NCBI GenBank assembly: GCA_963920575.1
Contig: OY986970.1
Coordinates: 21,831,274 to 21,895,273 of the forward strand
Source of the DNA: Narthecium ossifragum
Lineage: Eukaryota > Streptophyta > Magnoliopsida > Dioscoreales > Nartheciaceae
Reading direction: 5' to 3'
DNA: 64,000 nt
Below the pieces are notes generated by a model. It was not told the origin of the DNA. It was given only the letters and a program-made list of their open reading frames with translations, and ran no database searches. Each line of letters starts with the position of its first letter. The first letter of the stretch is position 1. Shown here piece after piece: positions 47,018 through 58,611 of this stretch. Position numbers and translations under genes: made by a program.

Positions 47018-48811
47018 CCTCCAAAATCTTATGTTCTGTATGCATGCCGTTGACTCTGATAAGTTTTCCAATGACCAAAAATTAGTTTGAAGTTTCAAAG
47101 AAGAGTAATGTAAAATGATGGTTAAATATGCAGAATGAGGAAAATATCAATCATTTTTTTATTAAGTCTAGCAATTTTGATCTTAGACAATCACTTCGTT
47201 GTATATACTTGAAAAATTAAAAGGGTTTTTTGGTTGTTTTACACTCAGCCATCATGTTAAAAAGCAAAACGAACTTTCACTTTGAGAAATGTCATAGGCA
47301 AAAGAAATTATAACAGGCTTTATGATCATTTGGGCAGGAGTAACAAAGAAACTAGACTGAAAAACTTAATCTAAGGAAAAATTGTCAAACTTAATCTAAG
47401 TATCATGCTCTATTTCAAAACATGCCCAAATCTGCATCTAAGTATCATGCTCTATTTCAAAACATGCTCAAATCTGCAAGCAGTAGTAAAAGGGCAGCAA
47501 ACAGGGCAGGGAGCAAATGAGATGTAAAACTTAAAGTGCACCTTTGACCAACACTTCAGAAACCTCCACAGCGCTTCAAATACCTCTTATATGATCTGCA
47601 AATAGAAACAACAAAAAAACAAAGAAATCAAATCACTTCGACAAACATCTACTAAAAGAACAACATACTCTTTGATCCCAAGCAAAGATTGAATTTTCAC
47701 TGCAGATACTTAGGAAATGTACCTTTTGTTTTTCTTGATGAATTAAGTCGAAAGGAAATCATCTAACTGAAAGCAAAAAACAGAACATTCCAAGTTTCTT
47801 GATATAGAGATGGCTAAATTTTAGCCTATAATTAAATTCTTAGAGAGAAATAAAAGAAAGGGACATGATGGACCCAAACATCTACTAAAAGTACTCAAGA
47901 AGTCATTTTCATCATGGAGGGGTACACAAAATAAAGACACTAAAAATGAAGCATATTTAAGCCCTTTTTTTATCAACAGTAATGATCTAAAAGAAGACAA
48001 TAAAAATTAAACCCAACACCAACAAACTTGGAAAAATTCATTCCAACATTGCATAGAAACCTTTAACAGGTCAAAATAGTTCAAAAGGAGCAATCTTGGG
48101 TTCCTAGGCGAGTTGAAGAGTTGGAGGAAATCGAGATGAAGAGATTCGCTTCGGCTCATATCGAAGAACACAACACATTCTTCTCAGAGTTGACAAACGT
48201 ACAGAAAGAGATATAAAAATAGGAAGAGAGGTGAAGCCATGGGAAGAGGGAGAGGAAAAGATGCTAACGGAGGTGAAGAGAGGAGAGCAGAGGGAAAGCT
48301 CACCGGAGATATGGCAGTGCTGGGCGCGGTGAGGCTTGGACGACAGCAGGGATGTCAAGATCGGATGGTGATGACTTAAACACGCAGAGGATGCGATGAG
48401 GACGAAGGAGGTTTCTGGGTGGCAGGCAAGGATGGTTGAGGCAACCGCGATCTCCTCCGCTATGAAACAATAGAGTTTCTTAGCTAATAATCCAAAAAGA
48501 TATTATAAGAGCAACAATAACCTGAAAATAGGAAAAGATCTAATTAATCGCCAACATCCCCAATCTCCATTCCAAACCCTTCGATGAAGCCATCTAGCAC
48601 CCGCTGGTCCATCCCAGCCTTCTCCCACACACTAGCGACGCTCCGCGATCCTCTCCCTTCTCGCTCCTTTTCCCCCCGTCCGCACTGCCCTCGAAACGCC
48701 GGCCCAATGTTAACAACGTCACTCGACCTCGGATCGAGCGCTGATCTGCCGCCGTCGGGGCGGATCACGAAGCCTCTGTACTTGTGTGGACAGCGCGGTT
48801 GTTGATGGTGG
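47018..48811. other. Helitron interior, possible captured first exons
   Basis: AT-rich to about 48080, then GC-richer. Minus-strand frames at 48104-48358 and 48544-48768 (VWEKAGMDQRVLDGFIEGFG) look like exon pieces, but I cannot name them. A 45-bp phrase (AAGTATCATGCTCTATTTCA and following) is duplicated at 47398-47475. Confidence 0.4.
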
Positions 48812-49460
48812 AGAGGGAAAGTAGAATGAGCACCAGATGTTGGGGGGCTTGGTGCCTAGGGCTAGAGCTAGGTTCTTTTGGATGGAGAGGGAGACGGCGT
48901 GCTCGCGCATGGGGGCCGGAGTGGATCCGTTTGATGATTGAGGATCGGAGTACCCAATCGGTCGCGCCGTCGTCGCAGTGAAGCGGCGGGAGAGATCTCC
49001 CTTTGGCACAGGATCGGCCCTCATGATATCCGAGTGGAGATCGCCGTGTCGAGCAAGAGAGGAGAGAGGGAAAGGTGGCGGCGATCGAGCATGCCGTTCC
49101 CGTCTGGGGTCAGGGGAGTGGAGGAAATGGCCCGGAGAGGGAAACTAGAATGAGCACCATATGTTGGGGGGGCTCGGTGCCTAGGGCTAGAGGTAGGTTT
49201 TTCTGGATGGAGAGGGAGACGGCGTGCTCGTGCATGGGGGCCTGGAGTAGATCCATTTGATGATTGAGGATCAGAGTCCCCAATCGGTCACGTCGTCGTC
49301 GCAGTGACGCAGCGGGAGATCTCCCTCTTCGGCACGGGATCGACCATCATGATATCCTAGTGGAGATCGCTGTGTCGAGCAAGAGAGGAGAGAAGGAAAG
49401 GTGGCGGTGATCGAGCATGCCGTTCCCGTGTGGGGTCGGGGGAGTGGAGGAAATGGCTCG
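48812..49460. repeat. Tandem duplication, two ~324-bp units
   Basis: AGAGGGAAAGTAGAATGAGC at 48812 recurs as AGAGGGAAACTAGAATGAGC at 49136. Both units run through GGGGGCTTGGTGCCTAGGG or its variant and GATCGAGCATGCCGTTCCCG to AAATGGC(C/T)CGG. They differ by scattered substitutions. Confidence 0.85.
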
Positions 49461-49639
49461 GACAACTGTCCCTCTGAGAAGTGGGGTGCAGATCTATGGC
49501 CACGTAGGCTTCCAGGTAGGACTCCACGTAGGATAACATGTGACAGTAGGACAGTTTAGTAACCGTCACCTGATCTTATAAGGTATATATATATACTAGT
49601 GAATGCCCGTGCCTACGACACGGACACTCATGCAATGCG

Positions 49640-50354
49640 GCACAAAATATTTAGGGTTTCTAAACGAAATTTTTTGCAGTTGCTCCCTTGTATCGAGGGT
49701 TAACAACCAAACTCAACATAGGGCAACGAACAGAAACATTAAAAACTAGATTAATTCTCCATCTTCATGATAAGTTTTTGAAACTTCTAGACATTCCATT
49801 CCATTTAGTGTGAGTATTGCTTAAACCAACATAAGATTTATCCCACAAACAACCAATCATAAAACCATTCGATGCATTCACTGAAATCAAGAACAAACCA
49901 GCATAAATTAATGACCAAATAGAAGAAAAATTAATAACAGAATCCAAGTCTCTCAATACACTTCTGCATACAATTGCTTAAACACTACCTGATATTCTAT
50001 GGCAAATTATACTGCATTGAACTAAAGAGATTATGCTTAAACCAAGAAGGGTAAAGTTATAGTTCCCACTCATAATTTGAATGTTATACTTGAACGTGTA
50101 GTATCTCTTCTAAACTGAAAAAAAAGGGACTAAATATAAGGAAGATAATTTACCATAGAACATCAGGTAATTCAATTAAAGAATGGTGAGACATCAGTTG
50201 TTCGACAATTTACCATAGAACATCATGACTAAAAAAAGATAACTTACCATAATGGTCATTCATATAAGGAAGAGCGGTTTTTGAAATGTCTCACCTATAA
50301 AACATAAAGAACGGTTCAGATTTATCTCCACATCAATCCAATGGTCTAAGTTAG
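49640..50354. other. Helitron interior, nothing recognised
   Basis: AT-rich. AATTTACCATAGAACATCA is repeated at about 50148 and 50207. Confidence 0.45.
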
Positions 50355-50880
50355 ATGATCAACTTTGAGATTCGCAGCCAAAAGCTTTTTCCCGTCCAAA
50401 GCTCCCGCCCAATCAATTCAGCCGAGAGAGAGAGCAGTAAAAGTTTTCTCCTATCCCTCATCCCTCCCATCCCATCAGCCAAAACTCCCTCATCCCTCCC
50501 ATCCCTCTCCCCCGTCCCCTCTCCCTCTACCCCTCACCCATCCCCTCCCCATGCCCTGTTCCCCGTCCCCATCCCCTTCTCTCCCTCTCTGTTCCCCTCA
50601 CCCATCCCCTCTCCTCTCCGTCAGCCGCGCCATCGCCTGACCTCGGCCAACCCTCCGTCAGTCGCGCCATCGCCGACCTCGTCCAACCCTAACGGCTTGA
50701 CCATCACCCCACGCCGTCGCCGACCAAGCCCGAGGTCGTAGCCACGCCCCCTTCCCACGCCTCTCAGACCACGATCATCGCCCCAGCACCGCCTCTCGGA
50801 CCGCCTGAAGGAACCCCCAGTCTACGGTATGTATCCCACCCCCCTCTACTCCGAGCCATCTCTCATCTCCCATCCCTCTT
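50355..50880. other. CT-rich stretch
   Basis: Low-complexity CCCTCTCC-rich DNA with long but compositional open frames. It resembles a 5' UTR or first exon of a captured gene; no protein family can be named. Confidence 0.4.
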
Positions 50881-50899
50881 TCTCACTCTCTCTTCCCTC

Positions 50900-50940
50900 C
50901 TAGTAAATGCCCGTGTCCACGACACGAAAATTAAGGATTT
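50900..50940 (-). mobile_element. Helitron-like 3' end
   Basis: The minus strand reads CGTGTCGTGGACACG then GGCATTTACTAG, with a CGTGTC/GACACG stem. The expected flanking T is G here, so the boundary may be mutated or truncated. Confidence 0.45.
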
Positions 50941-51963
50941 TTTTCAAAAAATTTTAAAATAATAAATTTAAATATAAATTCGCTGCTGGATATAATTTAG
51001 ATTAAACAATAAATAAACACATAGGAGAATAGAGCATTCTATATATGTCATATATCAACAAAACTACAACTTAAAAGAATACATTTAAATCAATATTCTA
51101 TATTGCAGCTTCAATTTTTCAACTTAAAAGATATTCTCTATTGATACATTTACAACTTAAAATATATTTACATCAATATATCATCACTCAAGCATCAAGC
51201 TGCAATAAGTCAATAAGGTCTTTCTTTACATCAATATCTTTTGAACCAAGCAGTCTTCAATTTTTCAGCAGAAGATCTAACTTTTTCGAAATTGCATTCA
51301 ACTTAACAACATTATGTATTGCACCTTAACAGCAATACATGCTCCCCCTTGAATAGCAAATCCATGGTATCATTCACCCAGCGAATAGCAAATCCACCAT
51401 CCTTGAATCTATCAAATAGAAAATAGAACTTAATGAATCTATATGGAGCTTTTGACGTAGATATAAGTATAAGTAGAAAATAGAACTTAATGATAACAGT
51501 TGATTTTGGGACAACATGGATATGCAGAACAGTCATCACAATGATATCATGTCATGAAACACCTCACATGATTAATTTTCTAGGACACTAATTTCTGCTT
51601 ACCCTTTGATCAAACCATATCTGAGATCATGCCTGTCAAGTGTTACGCTTCCTTACCAATTAGCCTCATGCTTAAACTTATACAGCCTTCTCATACATAT
51701 CAGCGTCTAAGCCTCCTCTTTTCCACATCCAATTGTTATATATACATATATGCCCAATATATATCTACATACACATGCCCAGTATGCATATATGCACACA
51801 AAAAACACATTGTTAGACCGAGATGTGATATTGACAAAAAGTACAAAACAAAATTTAATATTAAAAATGCATGTAAGTCTGTCAATATGAACAGTTTGAT
51901 GTCAATATGAACATTGTTTTGGAAACTATGTGTTTGACATGGTGATGGTTGAACTTGTTGAAC
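50941..51963. other. Nothing recognised
   Basis: AT-rich intron-like DNA on the minus-strand side of the AP2 fragment. A CAATTGTTATATATACATAT-type TA-rich stretch is near 51730. Confidence 0.45.
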
Positions 51964-52047
51964 CTGATCATAGCACACAAGAGCAATTAAAGTATAGAAT
52001 ATTAGATCCATCATCTGCTCAAATACTTTTACATCATCAATGAAAAC
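51964..52047 (-). pseudogene. Exon-like segment next to the AP2 exons, unidentified
   Basis: An 84-nt minus-strand exon candidate has TTGTTGCAG before it and GT after it, with a fully open frame ([14 protein letters not shown]...IALVCYDQ). It is not the exon that follows in AINTEGUMENTA-type genes, where an EEAAEAYDIAA-type exon is expected. It therefore suggests exon shuffling. Confidence 0.4.
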
Positions 52048-52160
52048 CTGCAACAAAAAGGAAAAAAGGTTAGGACAACTAAGAAGAAATATAACTTTTT
52101 CACAAAGTAAATCACTGGGGGAAAAAATGAATACCAACTCTTTGGTGAAAATAAGAACAC

Positions 52161-52908
52161 TGAACGTCCCCAAGTAGAGATCCTTGTTCCCTGCCACCCT
52201 TCCTATTCTTGCTTGCCACCTCCCATGCTGGTGATGTCCGTCGCATATCAATTAGTTATACATTATCAGCTTAAATTAAAGAATGCACATTATATGGCAG
52301 CATTACAATCTCAGAGTTATCAAATAACTATGCCTTTCATCTGCATAGATTAAGGTTTATGTTCTTCCAATCCGCATGTTAATCTTGCCAATGGTTAATA
52401 AAAAATTTGAAAGCAATATGGCATAGATTCAGGTTTTGAACTTTAGGAACAAATAACTCAATATAAGTACACACATATTCATTGTGCCATCATGCAAAAC
52501 ACATTAGATATTCTATGACTTGTACAGATATAACTGAATAATTGCACACTGGCCAGAAAAAAGACTAATATGCTTTAAAAATACTGTATAAAATATCTGA
52601 GCTATTGTATTCTGATAATGTCTGATGAAACATGTGTCTCTTTGCAGCAGGAGAAAAATTATTTCAATAAAACCAGCGATATGATCTCTTAAACTCGTGA
52701 GCCAACTGTACAAAGTGATGGTTAATAGCAATTTGGTTCAACTCTCTCAAAAATAGCTATTAGTAAAGAGCTATATATACCTTGTCACTCCACGATAAAT
52801 CGAAGCACCCCGAGAAAATCCACTGCTCTTCCTGCATTGCAGTAAAAATTGTATAATGCTCGTAAATATTGAGGCATAAACTTTCTCGACATATTCCTGC
52901 CTCGACTC
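52161..52908 (-). pseudogene. AINTEGUMENTA/PLETHORA-type AP2 gene fragment (second AP2 repeat)
   Basis: Three minus-strand pieces are in order: SRQEYVEK (52881-52908, against the gap), the 51-nt exon 52781-52831 (RKSSGFSRGASIYRGVTR), and about 52161-52237 ([24 protein letters not shown]). These match the linker and the first half of the second AP2 DNA-binding repeat in ANT/AIL/PLETHORA/BABY BOOM factors, with the family's intron positions. The AG before HHQH is not visible and the next family exon is missing, so it is a fragment. Anything upstream is hidden by the gap. The first AP2 repeat was not found. Confidence 0.75.
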
Positions 52909-52910
52909 AT

Positions 52911-53110
52911 NNNNNNNNNNNNNNNNNNNNNNNNNNNNNNNNNNNNNNNNNNNNNNNNNNNNNNNNNNNNNNNNNNNNNNNNNNNNNNNNNNNNNNNNNN
53001 NNNNNNNNNNNNNNNNNNNNNNNNNNNNNNNNNNNNNNNNNNNNNNNNNNNNNNNNNNNNNNNNNNNNNNNNNNNNNNNNNNNNNNNNNNNNNNNNNNNN
53101 NNNNNNNNNN
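52911..53110. other. Assembly gap (200 N)
   Basis: Exactly 200 undetermined bases, probably a placeholder of unknown true size. It interrupts the AP2 fragment. Any protein drawn across it is meaningless. Confidence 0.99.
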
Positions 53111-53403
53111 GAATGAGAGAGATGAAGACGGAGATAGGAACGGGCTTGGATCCAGCGGAGGAGCTCGGGAGGAGATCGGAGGTCGGGGCGACGCGGAGAC
53201 TCGATCAACAGGGGAGAGAGAGGAGAGAGGGAGAGAACTCGATCAACGCCGGAGACTCGATCAACAGGGGGAGAGAAGGAGAGGAGAGAGAGATTTAAAA
53301 AATAATTAAAAAACAATTTCAATTGGTCAAAATCAGTATAAAATCGGTCAAAATCAGTCTTCTCGGCTCCGTTAGATTCGACGCATATATATATATATAT
53401 ATA

Positions 53404-53600
53404 CTAGGTGAGCCCCGTGCCACATGGCACAGGTAACCACCCACCCCCACTACCCCTAACCACCCACCCCAATGCCCCCTCTCTCCTCCTCTCTCTATGA
53501 CTCAGCTGCCAAATGCCCCCCTCTCTCTTCCTCTCTTTATGACTCAGCTGTCACGTGGGAGAAAATACAAGAGTCAGATTGTGAGTCATAAAACTTGATC

Positions 53601-53605
<5 letters not shown>
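53404..53605 (-). mobile_element. Short Helitron H3 (minus strand)
   Basis: CTAG at 53404-53407, GTGCC-ACAT-GGCAC hairpin (53417-53430), and a minus-strand start around TTATAAGATCAAG. Related to the plus-strand copy at 32509-32719. The exact 5' end is lost in a (TA)n tract (53603-53635). Confidence 0.65.

Positions 53606-53635
<30 letters not shown>
53603..53635. repeat. (TA)n microsatellite
   Basis: About 15 TA units at the 5' side of Helitron H3. Confidence 0.9.
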
Positions 53636-53639
<4 letters not shown>

Positions 53640-53912
53640 TGTTGGTGAGTTTATCCAAAGCGCTTACAAGGCCTTACAAAACTTCCTAGATTACACCAAC
53701 CAACTGAAAGCCCATCACAGTGGACCCAAGCAAAATTGGCTTGATTCAGCGGACTACTATTAGAGTTGAGATGACTTAGCAGCTAATGACTAATATAGGT
53801 TCCACTAGAACAGTTTCTTTTAGTTGTTTTTTAAACTTCTCATGTTTAACTTATGGATACTGATTGGGGTACATGTTACGTAGGCATGCACATAAAATAA
53901 TAATATATAATA

Positions 53913-56169
53913 TGTCGCGCCCCGACCCGCGAAGGCCCAACCGGGCCGGGCGACGCGAACCAGAACATAGCTAATGCGGAAACTTTTTGGCGAGGGGTTC
54001 CCTCTAACCTACTGGTCTCCCTAAACAATTCATAAGCATCCTTATTAAAACAAAGATTAACAACCTCAAAAGAAATAATATAATATTCAAATCCTCAAAA
54101 GGGTTTACATTTGTACAAGATACTCCCGTGTGAGATTAACTAACAAAAAGGTGTAGAAGACTATCACCGCTCCTCAAGCACCGCCAAACGCCGCCGCGCC
54201 ACCAAACACCTGCCTTGTACGGGCTATTGAAGAAGAGCTGACGCCTGCACCTACAAAATGCAGCCCGGGTAGGAGTGAGCATAAAGCTCAGTAGAGTTCT
54301 ACACTACGACACACAGAAAGGGAGGGAACACAACAGTGTCGCCCCCAAGTAAGGTCTGGGTGTACACAGGGGCCCTATAACCCCATCGCGTGTCCCTGAG
54401 GTCCACGATCATGATCTTCCAGAAGAACTGGTCACATGATGGGTCACGCTCAGTAAGCAGGAAACAACACTGCTGACTCACAAGGAGGTAACCGGCACTG
54501 CTAGCGGGAAATGGCACTGCTGAGTAGGCACGACTCAATAGTCGTTATAACTGGACACCGGCTACACCTCAGAACCCGACTCGAGACCGACACGACCTCT
54601 AAATCATCGATCAATATGTATTCAAGTCATCTAAGCCTATCATCGAGATCGACAGAATACTACAATCCAACCTGGACTTTGCTACCTACCCTTGTCTTAG
54701 AGCTAAATCCGAGCTACCCGAAAGCCTCGAATCGGCGATCGACCCATCGCCCACACCCTATCCTTATGCATCTAATGCACAACAGAATGCATGCTATGAT
54801 CATACATAGGCAAGAGGTAGGTATGCAACAGTATGATAAAAGCAACCCACAAGTCTAACTGGACCGCTGCAGCGGTACTGCCAACCGCTGCCAGCTAATC
54901 CGCAGCAGGTCCCGGCATTACAACGGTACCCCGACCGTCAACCGCGGACTCTTGCAACGGGAAGCAACCCCAAAAACTCAGATGAACATATAATATAATA
55001 TTATATGTTCAGCACATATAATAATATTAAAAACTCCAAGATCCTCTAATTAGAGGCTAAGTGACCTCGTCAATCCGACGTCCAAGCGATGTTGGATTCG
55101 AGATCCAACTTAGACACCCGCAGATAAGCATACTAGGATCAATATATGCAAAATCAGGAAACATCCAACTGCTAGATTACCCGGAAAACACTAATCAAAA
55201 CCACTAATCTCACTAATTACCTTTAATTGCTGCAACGCAGCCCGTCCGTAGTAAAATCATAACAAATCATAGGAAAATCAGACAATTACGAAACTAGTTG
55301 ACCCTGAGAGTAGATTCAAGGATCTACAACTCTCATGTTCATCAGAAGTTCAAATAATGCACGTATACGCCGGAAAGCACACCGTAAACAGGCTGTTCTT
55401 CAAGAACATAGAAACCGGGAAAATCTGAGTTTAAATAAGCTAAAATCCTACTAAAAAGTCAATCAAATCTTATGAAACTCAGATCAGTAATTAAGCTAAC
55501 CAAGAGGCATCCAGTAACACTAAGAATACCTAGATCTACCAGCCAGATCAAGAGAAAACCCCCTTATTAACACAAGTAGGTAGAAACCTACCGGAAACAC
55601 ACTCCTCGACTGATTCCCCATGGTATGGCCACCAAACCGGCTTCCAACCAAGCCAGGGATCTTCCTCTCGTTGCCACGAGTCCAACAAGCCTTCAAGCAA
55701 CCAAAACGATGGCTGGAGGAGGGAGAACGGAGGGGAAGAAGGAGACGGGAAGCAAACCGGAAAAAACAGGGGAGGTCGCGGCCGATTTATAGGCTCGAGT
55801 CCGATTGATCGCTCCAGGGACTGATCGGTCGGACTGGGCCAGGTTAAGTCGGTTCACGTCCTTATCTGGACACGTCGGCCGCACTGACCACCAACACAAG
55901 TCCGATCGGTCGCTCCAAGGAGCGATTGATCGCACACGGGCCGCCAGCTGCCCCAAAAAAAGGCTTCTGCGAACCCGAGCATAGATCTTTCGATCTCAAG
56001 CCCGCCTAGGGTTCTAGCAAACACGTAAATCAAACATAGGAGCTGTGTGTGCACCACGCGGGTGTGAAACAAACCAATAAGAAGAAATCTACCAAATTGC
56101 CCTTGCGGTTCACAACGAGCTACGGGCTCTCGACTCAAGCGGTCGACTCAGGAATGGAGGGACAGGTCA
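53913..56169 (-). mobile_element. Solo LTR, Tekay/Del-like (minus strand)
   Basis: The plus strand starts TGTCGCGCCCCGACCCG, so the minus strand ends GTCGGGGCGCGACA, close to the LTR end at 428. The minus-strand start is TGACCTGTCCCTCC at 56169. Flanks TAATA (53908-53912) and TCATA (56170-56174) agree at 4 of 5 bases. CCTATAAATCGG on the minus strand near 55790 is a plausible TATA box. No internal region or second LTR adjoins it. Confidence 0.55.
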
Positions 56170-56224
56170 TCATATAATTGGATTGGGTATTGGGCTAACG
56201 GGTGGATATAATGGGATCCGATTA

Positions 56225-56680
56225 CTCTTTCCCCTGTCTAAACCTAACCTCGCTGTCGCCCTCTCACTCTCCCCTCTCCTGAAAAGCCCTAACCTCGCCG
56301 TCGGCCTCTCCACTCCGGAACACCATCGCCGTCACCCTCACCACTCTGGACCACTGTCGTCGTCACCCTCTCACTCTTCCCTCTCCTGAAAAGCTCTAAC
56401 CTCACCGTCGCCCTCTCACTCTCCCCTCTCCTGAAAAGCCCTAACCTCGTCGTCGCCCTCGACTCTCCGAAACACCGTCGCCGTCGCCCTCTCACTCTCC
56501 TCTACTTGCCGTTGTCGTCGCCCTCTCCATCTCCTCTCCGGAACACCCTCTCACTCTCCTCTACTCTCCGTCGCCCTCTCCCTCTCCTCTCTGGAACACT
56601 CTCTCCTCTACTCGTCGTCGCCCTCGACTCTCCGGAACGCCCTCTCCTCTACTCGCAGTCCCCTCCGCCGGCACCACTCC
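56225..56680. repeat. GTCGCCCTCTCACTCTCC minisatellite-like region
   Basis: Repeats of CCCTAACCTCGCCGTCGCCC and CTCTCACTCTCCCCTCTCCT in varying order, inside the left end of the Mutator-like element. Open frames here are compositional. Confidence 0.75.
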
Positions 56681-57606
56681 TGTCGTTGACGCCAACCATC
56701 GTCAACCTCGTCGGCTGTAGCCTCACCCTCCACCGACGAGGAGTCCGAGCAAGCGAAGTTCGCGCAGGTGCGACATTTCTTTATACGTTCTTTGTTTTTT
56801 TTTCATGATTTTCCGCACTGGGCTTCTTGATGGGTTTTTGAGGAACAACTTTGTAATCAGGATTGATAGGCTTCTTCTCTGTCCCTCTGTGGATGAACCA
56901 CTTAGCCGTGATCTAAAGTTGCGGCGCATAATTGAGTTGGATGCCTTTTAAAAAGGTCACAATTGAGTTGGATTCCTTATTTGGGGAGATAAGCATGGAG
57001 GATGTCCCCAAGTAAAATGATTCATGAACCCAAAAAGAACATTTCACAAGCTATATAGCAATTGATGTGCTTCTGACCTTCTAATATTGTGACCGGATGC
57101 TTTCCTTGTGAATCCATACAAACTCAACCACCTTTATATCTCATAGTCCGTGCTTTAATGATCAAATATCAGACATGAAGAAATATGGTAAAAGACTGCA
57201 TGCCCCAAAAGAAGATAATGAATGATAGAATCCTGAGTTCAAATTCTTATTAGTTTGTTAGCTTAATAGTTTGTCCTATGTAATTGACTTGCATAGATAA
57301 AACCAGAGGTTAAGCTCAGTGATACAAGAATTATGATTTTATCTTTTTTAATAAGTGTCCACTTGGATTAGTTTAATTGCAATATGCATATGATTGCAGC
57401 TACTCTTTCTTCATCCCCATGCGTGTGTCATGTTCTAAGTTCTAACATTGTTGAGCTATATACAGATCTCTTCTCCTATATTTTATGACTTAAGCATTCA
57501 CCCATATATTTGCATAGATCAGTAGGAAAATTTGATTCACAATGATCTACTAGACTGATTTTTAATGTTCCTATCACCATTGGGACATGAAATGTGTCAA
57601 GGCTCA
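56681..57606. other. Mutator-like element interior, nothing recognised
   Basis: Non-coding DNA between the left repeat and the GRF ORF. It may include a leader or intron of that gene. Confidence 0.4.
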
Positions 57607-57912
57607 ATGTCGGCTTCTTCGTCATCACCCTTAAACCAGCAGAGTCACCAAGACATAAGATGTAGATATGGATTGAGGGCATTAAGACGCGTTTCCCATA
57701 CAACCAAGAATCCGGAACGTATCTTCTATGCATGTCCCAATCGTCGTAATGGGTCCGGGGGGTGCGGGTATTGTGAGTGGGAAGGCATGGTCTGCGTCGA
57801 GGTACCATCGATTTCACTAGGAACAGTTCAAGCGCATGAATCTATATGTTCAAGCATTGAGAGAGTTCGAGATCCGCATAATCATTTTTTGACTTGTATT
57901 ACCTACTTTTAA
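57607..57912 (+). CDS. GRF-type zinc-finger protein (small)
   Basis: About 101 codons from MSASSSSPLNQQSHQ. The motif CRYGLRALRRVSHTTKNPER, IFYACPN then CGYCEWEG fits the GRF zinc finger (C-x-x-G ... T..NP.R.F..C.......C.(Y/F).W), a single-strand nucleic-acid-binding module of about 45 residues. The second zinc ligand (usually C in CxCG) is Y here. A start at 57565 is possible, but M57607 fits plant GRF proteins better. It lies inside the Mutator-like repeats, on the opposite strand to the transposase, so it may be an accessory gene of the element or a captured fragment. Confidence 0.6.
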   Translation: MSASSSSPLNQQSHQDIRCRYGLRALRRVSHTTKNPERIFYACPNRRNGSGGCGYCEWEGMVCVEVPSISLGTVQAHESICSSIERVRDPHNHFLTCITYF

Positions 57913-58611
57913 ATCTTTGGCAGCTGTGATAAATTCTGCTGGTAGCTCAGGTTGTCTGAGGCCCACCGCCCAATGGTCGGTGCAATGAAAACTTTCTTGA
58001 TTTCTTTGTTTGCTCAGCTTTTCGGTCAGAGGCTCGTGTGAGTCATCAATTCAAAGAGCATGGAGATTATTGATTGTCTTGTTTATTTTCTTCTATTTTT
58101 ATTCTTTTTGAATCTTGGAGTCTAGGATTAAAAGGAGCACAAGGAACAATAATATGAGAAAGAGCGGTGGTGATCTACTCGTTCAAGCACAATTTTTACA
58201 AGGTTAAAAGCCAAACCTGAAAAACAATTGGAAGCTAAATCTTCCAACATCAAATTAGTGGATTCTTCTTACACACTCATGAATGGTTTCAACTTTCAAG
58301 CTAGCAACCATATTTTGAGACTTGACAGATTCTCAAATAGATAAGCAAAAACATCAAACAACATATCCTTGACATGATAAATACATCTGTTGTGAGGGCA
58401 TCCTAGTATTGACTTCCAAATGCCAACACAAAAAAAATACAGCTATATTTTACAACTTCATTTACATCTTAAGAAAATTGTACAACAACAGCATATTTGC
58501 AGTACAAAAATGGCGAAGGCCTAGCTTTTAAGTATAAAGACGTTGAATTAACATGGGATATCATTTATATCCTTCCTACAGTCCTACTAAAGTAAGGACA
58601 GCTTGCAGCAT
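57913..58611. other. Nothing recognised
   Basis: AT-rich DNA between the GRF ORF and the minus-strand exon candidates. Confidence 0.45.

Larger units (their letters stand above)
37772..49583 (-). mobile_element. Helitron-like element H1 (minus strand), with Reina insertion
   Basis: On the minus strand the 3' end reads CGTGTCAGGGGCACG then TGTTCCCACTAG followed by T, with a CGTG/CACG hairpin (37784-37798) and CTAG at 37772-37775. A probable 5' end lies near 49583, where the minus strand reads CCTTATAAGATCAGG, the same TTATAAGATC start seen in two smaller copies. The interior includes captured exons and the 5.3-kb Reina element. The 5' boundary is inferred. No Rep/helicase is seen. Confidence 0.5.
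49596..53380 (-). mobile_element. Helitron-like element H2 (minus strand), approximate 5' end
   Basis: On the minus strand the 3' end reads CCGTGTCGTAGGCACGG then GCATTCACTAG followed by T, with a CCGTG/CACGG hairpin at 49607-49623. It is separated from the presumed 5' end of H1 by a short (TA)n. The 5' end is guessed near 53380, just before the next (TA)n. It contains the AP2 exons and the assembly gap. A further 3'-like end lies within it at 50900. Confidence 0.4.

Noticed and set aside
52771..53322. Open frames spanning the N gap
   Set aside because: Undetermined bases make them unreadable; only the AP2 exon pieces on either side of introns were kept.
56183..56808. Ser/Leu/Pro-rich ORFs in the Mutator-like left end
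   Set aside because: Minisatellite composition; mirrored on the other strand.
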